From: Prevotellaceae bacterium | GTDB taxonomy: Bacteria > Bacteroidota > Bacteroidia > Bacteroidales > UBA932 | Assembly: GCA_031258915.1 (NCBI GenBank) | Contig: JAIRMD010000024.1 | Location: 1 to 5,261, forward strand | Reading direction: 5' to 3' | Length of the DNA stretch: 5,261 nucleotides | Part shown: piece after piece, positions 1-5,148 of the stretch | Position numbering within the stretch: the first letter of the stretch is position 1 | Layout: each line of letters begins with the position of its first letter | Program-made: the position numbers and the translations under genes | The notes under the pieces: generated by a model | Databases searched by the model: none | What the model was told of the DNA's origin: nothing | Seen by the model: only the letters and a program-made list of their open reading frames with translations

Positions 1-226
1 CAACGAGGTATACCACGTTTTCTACCGGCAGCACCTCCTGCTCTTTGACGGGGAGAAGCCGCTGGCGCTGTACGACGTAAAGAGCGACCGGATGCTGCGC
101 CGCAACGTCATAGAGCAGCACCCGGACATCGCCGCGCTGCTCGAGGCCAAAGCCAAGGGCTTCATACAGCAGTACAGCAACCGGATGATTGACAACCGCC
201 TTACCGAAAGCTTCACCGCAAAATAA
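1..226 (+). CDS. C-terminal fragment of a probable LTA synthase/sulfatase-like membrane protein (5' end outside window)
   Basis: The reading frame that starts at base 2 is open to a TAA at 224-226 and gives 74 residues, ending in SNRMIDNRLTESFTAK. Seen: a short beta-like stretch (YHVFYRQHLLLFDGEKPLALYDV), then a helical segment ending in IQQYSNRMIDNRLT. From memory of the family, this resembles the tail of Bacteroidota LTA-synthase-like/sulfatase-like proteins (alkaline phosphatase superfamily), which often close with 'lyDlksD' and 'iQqYnnrmi..lT' motifs after the catalytic domain. Those proteins are usually membrane-anchored phosphoglycerol or phosphoethanolamine transferases acting at the periplasmic face. 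No catalytic residues (metal ligands, nucleophile Thr) fall inside the window, so the assignment rests on the tail alone. The gene converges on the ClC gene, with 97 bp between the two stops. That the frame is coding is fairly secure; the family is tentative. Confidence 0.6.
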   Translation, partial: NEVYHVFYRQHLLLFDGEKPLALYDVKSDRMLRRNVIEQHPDIAALLEAKAKGFIQQYSNRMIDNRLTESFTAK

Positions 227-247
227 AGCAGCACCTTAAAACTCTAT

Positions 248-300
248 GGGTGCATACGGTTTCTACCAACACGTCCCTTTGGCTTAGGGCTAAGATGCAC
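248..300. repeat. Short inverted repeat in the convergent intergenic region
   Basis: Between the two converging stops (226 and 324) lie GTGCAT at 250-255 and its complement ATGCAC at 295-300, with about 39 nt between them. The interval contains further small self-complementary pieces, such as CCCT/AGGG at 275-278/286-289 and CTTAG/CTAAG at 283-294. No T-run follows on either strand, so it does not look like an ordinary intrinsic terminator, although position suggests a transcription-end role. The left edge GGGTGCAT (248-255) also begins the arm of the long palindrome at 5032. I see nothing else in 227-323. Confidence 0.3.
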
Positions 301-323
301 GGCCCGCGGCAGCGTAGCGCGCG

Positions 324-2105
324 TCAGCTCGAGAAGCGCACCAGCAGGTTCCGGTAGGCCGAGAAGATTTTTGACTTCGATACGAAGCCTACGTAAATAT
401 TCCCGCTGCTCACCACCGGCAGGTTCCACGCCCCGGATTTTTCAAACTTCTCCAGCACCGCCTCCATGCTTTCGTTCTCCACCACCACGTCGGGGGGCGA
501 GGTCATGTAGTCCTCTACGGTGGTGGCGTCGTAGAGCTCGGGGTTGAACATTTCCTTGCGCATGTCGTCGAGCAGCACAATGCCCACGAGGTGGCCGCCG
601 CCGTCGGTAACGGGAAAAACGTTTCGCCGCGACTTGGCAACCACGCTCACCAGCTCGCCCAGCGTTGCCCCCGTGCGCACAGGCTTGAAATCTCGCTCTA
701 CCAGCTCGTCGGTGCGCAGCAGGGTAAGCACGGCCTTGTCCTTATTTTGCATCCGCAAATCGCCGGTTTGCGCCAGCCGCTTGGTGTAGATGGAGTGAGG
801 CTCAAAGTAGCATATCACCGCGTAGCCCGTAACGGAGGTGAGCATGAGCGGCAGCAGCAAGGCGTACCCGCCGGTAATTTCGGCGATGAGGAAGATGGCG
901 GTGAGGGGCGAGTGCATCACCGCTGCCATAAGCCCACCCATGCCTACAAGCGTGAAGTTGGCCTCCGGCAAGCTGGCCGTAGGGCTAAAAAAGTTGACCA
1001 GCTTGGCTATAAAAAATCCGCAAATACCCCCCAAAAAAAGCGTCGGGCCAAACGTCCCGCCCACGCCGCCGCCGCTGTTGGTAGCCGACATGGCTACCAC
1101 CTTGAATGCCAGCAACAGCAAGAGGTAGGCAAAAATAAACCACGTGGAATCCTTCAGCGAAGCGGGGAAAACGGAGCTCTGAAAAATGAACTCGGACTTG
1201 CCGTTGAGCAGAGCAGTGAGCACGCCGTAGCCCTCACCGTAGAGCGGCGGAAAAATGAAGATGAGAACGCCCAAGATGCTGCCCCCCACCAGCAGCTTGC
1301 GCCACCTGCCCTTCATCTTTTTGAACCTGCTCTCAATAAAAAGCGAGCCGCGCGTGAAGTACAGGCCTGCCATGCCGCAGAAAACGCCCAGCAGCAGGTA
1401 GTACGGCAGGTTGCCCAGCGCGTATGGCTGCGTGGCGTTGGCAAACTCAACGTCGGGGCCAAGCAAAAAGAACGAGACCAGCGTGGCCGATACGGCCGAT
1501 ACGAGCAGCGGCACAATGGAGGAGAGCGTGATGTCTATCATGAGCACCTCGAGCGTAAAAATCACGCCGGCCAGCGGCGCCTTGAAAATGCCGCCAATGG
1601 CGCCGGCCGCGCCGCAGGCCAGCAGCAGCGTGATATTTTTGTAGTTGAGGCGCAGCATCTTCCCAATGTTAGAGCCGATGGCCGAGCCGGTGAGCACGAT
1701 AGGCGCCTCTGCCCCCACCGATCCGCCAAAGCCAATGGTCATGGAGCTGGCCAAAATGGAGGTGTAGGTGTGGTGCCGCGGCAGCCGCGAATCTTTGCGC
1801 GATATAGCGTAGAGCACGCGCGTCACCCCGTGGCTGATGTTATCCTTCACTACGTACTTGACGAAGAGAACGGTAAGCAGCATACCCAGAGCAGGGTAGG
1901 CAAAGTAAAGCAGGTTAGCCCCGCCTATCCCGCCAATCAGCCCCACGAGGTTGTGCTGCACAAAATGCACGGTGTGCTTGAGCAGCACAGCCGCCAAGCC
2001 GCTCAGCAAGCCCGTAATGACGCTCAGCACGAGCATCAGCTGCCGCTCGCTTACGCGCTTGACCCGGGTAGTAAGATACCTGATTATAAGTTGAGTATTG
2101 GGCAT
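324..2105 (-). CDS. ClC family chloride channel/transporter with C-terminal CBS pair
   Basis: Full-length 593-residue inner-membrane ClC protein moving Cl- (possibly with H+ antiport). The ion-path elements are visible in order: SHGVTRVL (91-98) in the place of the GSGIP loop; GGSVGAEAP (127-135), with E133 at the position of the gating glutamate (E148 of E. coli ClC-ec1); PLAGVIFTLEV (177-187); GGGVGGTFGP (345-354), matching the GxFxP region; and IYTKRL (439-444), with Y440 at the central tyrosine (Y445). Hydrophobic helices fill roughly 22-435. Two CBS domains follow, about 464-520 and 531-588, which in this family regulate gating, often through adenine nucleotides. Position 187, equivalent to the internal proton glutamate E203, is valine, as in ClC channels. 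The start at 2105 is secure: it is the only ATG between an in-frame stop at 2142-2144 and the conserved region. There is no Shine-Dalgarno. It is probably monocistronic, between the HU terminator and the convergent gene. Confidence 0.95.
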   Translation of the reverse strand: MPNTQLIIRYLTTRVKRVSERQLMLVLSVITGLLSGLAAVLLKHTVHFVQHNLVGLIGGIGGANLLYFAYPALGMLLTVLFVKYVVKDNISHGVTRVLYAISRKDSRLPRHHTYTSILASSMTIGFGGSVGAEAPIVLTGSAIGSNIGKMLRLNYKNITLLLACGAAGAIGGIFKAPLAGVIFTLEVLMIDITLSSIVPLLVSAVSATLVSFFLLGPDVEFANATQPYALGNLPYYLLLGVFCGMAGLYFTRGSLFIESRFKKMKGRWRKLLVGGSILGVLIFIFPPLYGEGYGVLTALLNGKSEFIFQSSVFPASLKDSTWFIFAYLLLLLAFKVVAMSATNSGGGVGGTFGPTLFLGGICGFFIAKLVNFFSPTASLPEANFTLVGMGGLMAAVMHSPLTAIFLIAEITGGYALLLPLMLTSVTGYAVICYFEPHSIYTKRLAQTGDLRMQNKDKAVLTLLRTDELVERDFKPVRTGATLGELVSVVAKSRRNVFPVTDGGGHLVGIVLLDDMRKEMFNPELYDATTVEDYMTSPPDVVVENESMEAVLEKFEKSGAWNLPVVSSGNIYVGFVSKSKIFSAYRNLLVRFSS

Positions 2106-2125
2106 AAGCTCAAAAAAAAGAAGCG

Positions 2126-2157
2126 CAAACTTACGCGAAAATCATGAAATTTACAAG
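2126..2157 (-). promoter_or_regulatory. Probable sigma-ABfr-type promoter for the ClC gene
   Basis: On the minus strand, TAAGTTTG at 2133-2126 matches the Bacteroidota -7 element TAnnTTTG. CTTG at 2157-2154 matches the -33 TTTG at three of four bases, with 20 bp between (known range about 19-21). Transcription would start near 2119 and give a leader of about 15 nt. The site sits just past the HU terminator, so the ClC gene likely has its own promoter. Confidence 0.55.
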
Positions 2158-2167
2158 CATCTACAAT

Positions 2168-2199
2168 AAAAAATGGGGAATCTTCCGATTTCCCCATTT
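2168..2199 (-). terminator. Rho-independent terminator of the HU gene
   Basis: AAATGGGGAA (2171-2180) and TTCCCCATTT (2190-2199) form a perfect 10-bp stem, which can extend inward by two pairs across a bulge to a TTCC loop. Read on the minus strand, the stem runs into six T's (2173-2168). It starts 27 nt after the HU stop codon. On the plus strand there is no T-run after the stem, so it serves the minus strand. Confidence 0.85.
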
Positions 2200-2226
2200 C
2201 CTGCAAAAAAGTTAACACCAGCTTCC

Positions 2227-2490
2227 TTAGAAAGAAAGGACGCTACCAGCTTTAAACTTGGCCACTTTCTTTGCCTTAATTTTGATAGGCTCCCCGGTGC
2301 GAGGGTTACGCCCCGTACGAGCGCTACGCTGCGACACGCTGAAAGTTCCAAAACCAACAAGAGCAATCTTGTCGTTTTTCTTCAGTGTTTTCGCAACAAC
2401 TTCGGTGAAAGCATCCAATGCACGCCTTGCATCAGCTTTTGTTAATTCTGCTTTGTCAGCAATTGCATCAACCAATTGAGCTTTGTTCAT
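2227..2490 (-). CDS. HU family DNA-binding protein
   Basis: 87-residue histone-like protein, normally a dimer that bends and compacts DNA in the nucleoid. The N-terminal helical dimerisation part (MNKAQLVDAIADKAELTKAD) is followed by the beta-arm signature VGFGTFSVSQRSARTGRNPRTG (45-66). The intercalating proline is at residue 63, the same number as in classical HU. The lysine-rich return strand and C-terminal helix (KIKAKKVAKFKAG) end a few residues earlier than the usual 90. The start is supported by AAAAGG eight bases upstream, the only clear Shine-Dalgarno in the window, and by a good promoter. The gene is visibly more AT-rich than its neighbours and uses TTA and TCA codons that lpxC/fabZ avoids, which may reflect high expression. 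Which HU paralogue it is cannot be told from the sequence. Confidence 0.96.
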   Translation of the reverse strand: MNKAQLVDAIADKAELTKADARRALDAFTEVVAKTLKKNDKIALVGFGTFSVSQRSARTGRNPRTGEPIKIKAKKVAKFKAGSVLSF

Positions 2491-2537
2491 AATATTTACC
2501 TTTTAGAAGTTTAAAAAAAGTGATTGAAACTTGTACG

Positions 2538-2569
2538 CAAAAGTATATGAGTTTACTTGAACTTCCAAA
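2538..2569 (-). promoter_or_regulatory. Sigma-ABfr-type promoter of the HU gene
   Basis: On the minus strand, TTTG at 2569-2566 and TACTTTTG at 2545-2538 are separated by 20 bp, a full match to the Bacteroidota consensus TTTG-N19-21-TAnnTTTG. The predicted start is near 2531, giving a leader of about 40 nt that carries AAAAGG before the ATG. Phased A-tracts lie immediately upstream. Confidence 0.8.
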
Positions 2570-2570
2570 T

Positions 2571-2628
2571 ATTTTCGGCTTTTTTTTCGAGTATTTTCGC
2601 CGTTTTCTGAGGTTTTCCGCGCAAAAAA
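2571..2628. promoter_or_regulatory. Helically phased A-tracts upstream of the HU promoter (predicted curved DNA)
   Basis: Six A/T tracts of four to eight bases (T at 2572-2575, 2580-2587, 2594-2597, 2603-2606, 2613-2616; A at 2623-2628) have centres about 10, 12, 9, 10 and 11 bp apart, a mean near 10.4 bp. This is the classic pattern for intrinsically bent DNA, and it abuts the -33 element at 2566-2569. A role in promoter activation or HU autoregulation is inference. The rest of the 2491-2742 gap holds the promoter, the leader and the lpxA terminator; I see no gene in it. Confidence 0.5.
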
Positions 2629-2676
2629 CTTAGCAGCTGGCTAATTTTTAGCGCGTTACGCTTCTGCCTCCGGAGC

Positions 2677-2715
2677 AAAAAAATATCAACATTTCCCCGA
2701 TTTTCTGTTGATATT
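2677..2715 (-). terminator. Probable rho-independent terminator of the lpxC/fabZ-lpxA operon
   Basis: AATATCAACA (2682-2691) and TGTTGATATT (2706-2715) form a perfect 10-bp stem with a 14-nt loop. On the minus strand it begins 27 nt after the lpxA stop and runs straight into seven T's (2683-2677). The stem is AT-rich (three G-C pairs), so it may be weaker than the HU terminator, but position and T-run fit well. Confidence 0.75.
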
Positions 2716-2742
2716 GTTAGGGTTGGCTGCTTTTCGCGCGCG

Positions 2743-3534
2743 CTACAGCTCGATTTTCACCGCGCCGCCCACGTTTGCGCGTATAATGCCGCGCTTGCTG
2801 CTGCGGATAAAGCTGAGGATTGCGTCGCGCTCTGCGCTGGCGGGCAGCTTGCCTATCTCCTCGCACGCCTGCGTTACGTTGAGCTTGCTCTGGTATAGGA
2901 TGCGGTAGATGTCGTGTATTTCTTTCACCTGCTCTGCGGTGTAGCCCCGCCGGCGCAAGCCAATCACGTTGACCCCGCCGTACACCAGCGGGTCGTGGCC
3001 GGCGGTTACGTAGGGGGGTATGTCCTTACCGATTTTTGATCCGCCCGAAATCATGGCGTGCTCGCCAATGTGTACAAACTGGTGCGCCAGCGATCCTCCG
3101 CCCACAATAGCCCAGTCGCCAACCTCCACCTCGCCCGCCAAGCCTACGTATCCGGACATGATGACGTTGTTGCCTATGCGGCAGTCGTGCGCTATGTGCA
3201 CGTAGGACATGACGAGGGAGTTGCTGCCCACCACCGTTCGCAGCTTGCCGCTTGCCGCCGTGCCGCGGTTTACGGTAACGTACTCGCGAATGGTGGTGTT
3301 GTCGCCAATCTCGGCGGTGGAGGCTTCTCCATTAAACTTCAAATCCTGCGGCTCGCCGGCAATTACGGCGCCCGGGTAGATCTTGCAGTTTTTGCCTACG
3401 CGCGCACCGTTCATCAGCACGGCGTTGGCGCTTATCCATGTGCCATCTCCTACAACCACATCCCTGTGAATGGTTGCAAAAGGTTCTACTACTACGTTTG
3501 CGCCTATTTTGGCTTCGGGGTGAACGTTACTCAT
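2743..3534 (-). CDS. lpxA: LpxA, UDP-N-acetylglucosamine 3-O-acyltransferase
   Basis: 263-residue cytoplasmic enzyme for the first step of lipid A synthesis: transfer of an (R)-3-hydroxyacyl chain from ACP to UDP-GlcNAc. The left-handed beta-helix hexapeptide repeats fill about 1-185 (for example IGANVVVEPFATI, VEVGDWAIVGGGS), followed by the helical C-terminal domain. By alignment with E. coli LpxA: catalytic H125 is H116 in VHIAHDC; H160-Q161 are H151-Q152 in AHQF; the acyl-chain ruler G173 is G164, so the pocket is not shortened as by the methionine known in Pseudomonas; E. coli H144 is replaced by E135. The GVNVIGLRRRG motif (187-197) is typical of LpxA. Length matches the E. coli protein (262). 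I chose the ATG at 3534, 33 nt after the lpxC/fabZ stop; a TTG five codons upstream at 3549 is in frame but adds no conserved sequence. Second gene of the operon. Confidence 0.96.
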   Translation of the reverse strand: MSNVHPEAKIGANVVVEPFATIHRDVVVGDGTWISANAVLMNGARVGKNCKIYPGAVIAGEPQDLKFNGEASTAEIGDNTTIREYVTVNRGTAASGKLRTVVGSNSLVMSYVHIAHDCRIGNNVIMSGYVGLAGEVEVGDWAIVGGGSLAHQFVHIGEHAMISGGSKIGKDIPPYVTAGHDPLVYGGVNVIGLRRRGYTAEQVKEIHDIYRILYQSKLNVTQACEEIGKLPASAERDAILSFIRSSKRGIIRANVGGAVKIEL

Positions 3535-3567
3535 GATTGAAGATTTCAAATTTCGGGTTGCAAAGCA

Positions 3568-4959
3568 TCATCTGTTTTTGGTTATTTGCGCCAGCAGGTC
3601 GCCCTCGGCTACGAGGGTGCTGCCCACAAACGCCTGCGCCAGCATGTGCACCAGCCCGCGGCGGATAGGGTCTGCCAGCTGGAGGATGAAGACGAGCGTA
3701 TCGCCGGGGACGACCATTTTTTTGAACTTTGTGCGCTCTATTTTCAGGAAGTAGGTGCTGTAGTGTTCGGGGTCGGGCACGGTGCTGAGCGCCAAAATTC
3801 CGCCGCACTGCGCCATTGCCTCTATAATGAGCACGCCGGGCATGACCGGCTCGCCGGGGAAGTGGCCTACAAAAAACGGCTCGTTCATCGTCACATTTTT
3901 TACGCCTACCACCGATTCGGCGTCCATGCGAACAATTTTATCGACCAGCAGGAACGGCGGGCGGTGCGGCAGCACCTTTTTTATCTGGTTGATGTCGTAC
4001 AGCGGAGGCTCGTTGGGGTTGTAGTGTGGCGCGGCAGGCTTGCCGCTTTGCTTTTTGATGATTTTGCGGAGCTCTTTGGCAAATCCGGTGTTGATTTGGT
4101 GGCCGGGCCGCGCTGCAATAATTTTTCCTTTGATGGGCATCCCCACCAGCATGAGGTCGCCCAGCAGGTCGAGCAGCTTGTGCCGCGCCGGCTCGTTGGC
4201 AAACCGCAGCTCGAGGTTGTTGAGGTAGCCCTCCGGCAGGCGCGCTATGCTTGGCTTGTTGAACAGGTGCGCCACGCGGTCAACGTCGCCCTGCGTAACT
4301 TCCTGCTCAACGATTACGATAGCGTTGTCCACGTCGCCGCCTTTTATCAGGTTATTCTGGCGCAAAAATTCGAGCTCGTGGAAAAATACGAACGTGCGGC
4401 AGGGCGCTACTTCCGTGAGGATTTCGTCAACCGAGCTGATGCTGGCGTACTGGTACCCCAGCACTCTGGAGCCGAAGTCAATGTTGACGCTTGCGCTGAA
4501 GTGGTCGTCGGGGTAGAGCGTGATTTCTGCGTTCTTTTTTTCGTTGCGCAGCACGATTTTTTCTTGCACCTCAAAGTATGCCCGCGGCGCGGGTTGCTCC
4601 TGCGCGAGGTGCTTCATTTTTTCCGCGTATGCCAGCGCGCTGCCATCCATAATGGGGGTTTCGGGGGCGTTGATGCGGATCAGCGCGTTGTCAATACCCA
4701 AGCCGAAAAGCGCCGCCATGACGTGCTCAATGGTGCTCACCTTTACGCCGTTGTGCTCAACGGTGGTGCCCCGCGAGGTGTCGGTAACGTAGTCGGCAAT
4801 GGCGCTTACCACGGGCTGGCCTTCCAAATCTATCCGCTGAAACTTTACGCCGTGGTTGGCGGCGGCCGGGCAAATGGACATCTCCACCAGCAACCCGGTG
4901 TGCAGGCCCTTACCGCTAAAAGTAACTTCCTCTTTTATAGTGCGTTGATTAACTTGCAT
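3568..4959 (-). CDS. lpxC/fabZ: Bifunctional LpxC/FabZ: UDP-3-O-acyl-GlcNAc deacetylase fused to 3-hydroxyacyl-ACP dehydratase
   Basis: 463-residue cytoplasmic fusion. Residues 1-301 are LpxC, the zinc deacetylase of the committed lipid A step: E78-H79 in STIEHVMAAL (general base and Zn ligand, same numbers as E. coli), Zn ligands H260 and D264 in RHKLLDLLGDL, and catalytic H287 in ARPGHQINTG. A proline/lysine-rich linker (about 302-320) leads to FabZ (321-463), a hot-dog-fold dehydratase of type II fatty acid synthesis with HRPPFLLVD (332-340), catalytic H366 in VGHFPGEP and E380 in PGVLIIEAMAQ; their 14-residue spacing matches Pseudomonas H49/E63. All catalytic residues are present in both halves, so both should be active. 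This fusion is known from Bacteroidota. The start is the ATG at 4959 (MQVNQRTIKEEV). An in-frame TTG at 4989 lies inside the predicted -7 promoter element and is rejected. First gene of an operon with lpxA; no lpxD precedes it. Confidence 0.97.
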   Translation of the reverse strand: MQVNQRTIKEEVTFSGKGLHTGLLVEMSICPAAANHGVKFQRIDLEGQPVVSAIADYVTDTSRGTTVEHNGVKVSTIEHVMAALFGLGIDNALIRINAPETPIMDGSALAYAEKMKHLAQEQPAPRAYFEVQEKIVLRNEKKNAEITLYPDDHFSASVNIDFGSRVLGYQYASISSVDEILTEVAPCRTFVFFHELEFLRQNNLIKGGDVDNAIVIVEQEVTQGDVDRVAHLFNKPSIARLPEGYLNNLELRFANEPARHKLLDLLGDLMLVGMPIKGKIIAARPGHQINTGFAKELRKIIKKQSGKPAAPHYNPNEPPLYDINQIKKVLPHRPPFLLVDKIVRMDAESVVGVKNVTMNEPFFVGHFPGEPVMPGVLIIEAMAQCGGILALSTVPDPEHYSTYFLKIERTKFKKMVVPGDTLVFILQLADPIRRGLVHMLAQAFVGSTLVAEGDLLAQITKNR

Positions 4960-4986
4960 GTGGTTAACAATAGTGTAAAATAAGCA

Positions 4987-5019
4987 CAAAGGTAATCAAA
5001 AAATATTTAAATTACCAAA
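4987..5019 (-). promoter_or_regulatory. Sigma-ABfr-type promoter of the lpxC/fabZ-lpxA operon
   Basis: On the minus strand, TTTG at 5019-5016 and TACCTTTG at 4994-4987 are 21 bp apart, a full match to the Bacteroidota consensus. Transcription would start near 4980, leaving a leader of about 20 nt to the ATG at 4959 with no Shine-Dalgarno, common in this phylum. The -33 element is only 4 bp from the edge of the long palindrome. Confidence 0.75.
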
Positions 5020-5023
5020 ATCA

Positions 5024-5111
5024 TTTGCTGCGGGGTGCATTTCAAATTGTCGCCCAAGCAATCTTTACGGGATTACTTGGGCGACAATTTGAAATGCACC
5101 CCATCAGCAAA
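5024..5111. repeat. Long near-perfect palindrome (27-bp perfect arms, outer 7-bp extension)
   Basis: Arms at 5032-5058 and 5076-5102 are perfect reverse complements over 27 bp; the left arm begins GGGGTGCATTTCAAATTG and the right arm ends CAATTTGAAATGCACCCC. Beyond a 1-nt/2-nt bulge, TTTGCTG (5024-5030) pairs with CAGCAAA (5105-5111). Inside the 17-nt spacer, AAT (5060-5062) can pair with ATT (5072-5074) after one mismatch. No T-run follows on either strand and no flanking direct repeat is visible, so it does not fit a standard terminator or a simple transposon insertion. It could be a dispersed palindromic (REP/MITE-like) element, a strong mRNA 3'-end stabiliser for the upstream gene, or a protein-binding site. 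It lies between the gene ending at 5149 and the lpxC promoter. Confidence 0.85.
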
Positions 5112-5148
5112 AAAGCGCTAAACACTGGCTGCGTCCCAGCCGCCGCAG

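Noticed and set aside
591..2147. A 518-codon open frame on the plus strand opposite the ClC gene.
   Set aside because: It is in exact codon register with the ClC gene, so it stays open simply because that stretch avoids TTA, CTA and TCA codons. Its product is rich in H, Q, R and N with no membrane or domain pattern, while the opposite strand has a fully recognisable protein.
2173..2445. A 90-codon plus-strand open frame overlapping the HU gene and its terminator.
   Set aside because: It begins inside the terminator stem and lies opposite a clear HU gene; no ribosome-binding site or family resemblance.
2570..2601. Direct repeat TATTTTCGGC / TATTTTCGCC, 22 bp apart, considered as a regulator binding site.
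   Set aside because: The repeats are part of the phased A-tract series and are sufficiently explained by it; two AT-rich decamers alone do not support an operator.
3058..3540. A 160-codon open frame on the plus strand opposite lpxA.
   Set aside because: It mirrors the hexapeptide-repeat coding of lpxA and shows no independent motif or start signal.
3535..3549. TTG start for lpxA five codons upstream of the ATG.
   Set aside because: The extra residues (MKSSI) are not conserved in LpxA, no ribosome-binding site is visible for either start, and the ATG gives the normal family length.
3586..4983. A 465-codon open frame on the plus strand opposite lpxC/fabZ.
   Set aside because: Same codon-register effect as over the ClC gene; no recognisable motif, and the minus-strand product has every LpxC and FabZ catalytic residue.
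5024..5111. Transposon insertion with terminal inverted repeats at the long palindrome.
   Set aside because: No target-site direct repeats flank it, the arms are separated by only 17 bp with no coding sequence between, and the outer bases extend the palindrome instead of forming a duplication. A non-autonomous element remains possible but is not shown.
5109..5141. Possible intrinsic terminator for the gene ending at 5149: stem GGCTG/CAGCC (5127-5131/5137-5141) and six T's on the minus strand (5114-5109).
   Set aside because: The stem is only five pairs and the T-run is 12 nt away from it rather than adjacent. The long palindrome just beyond is a stronger candidate for an RNA end structure.
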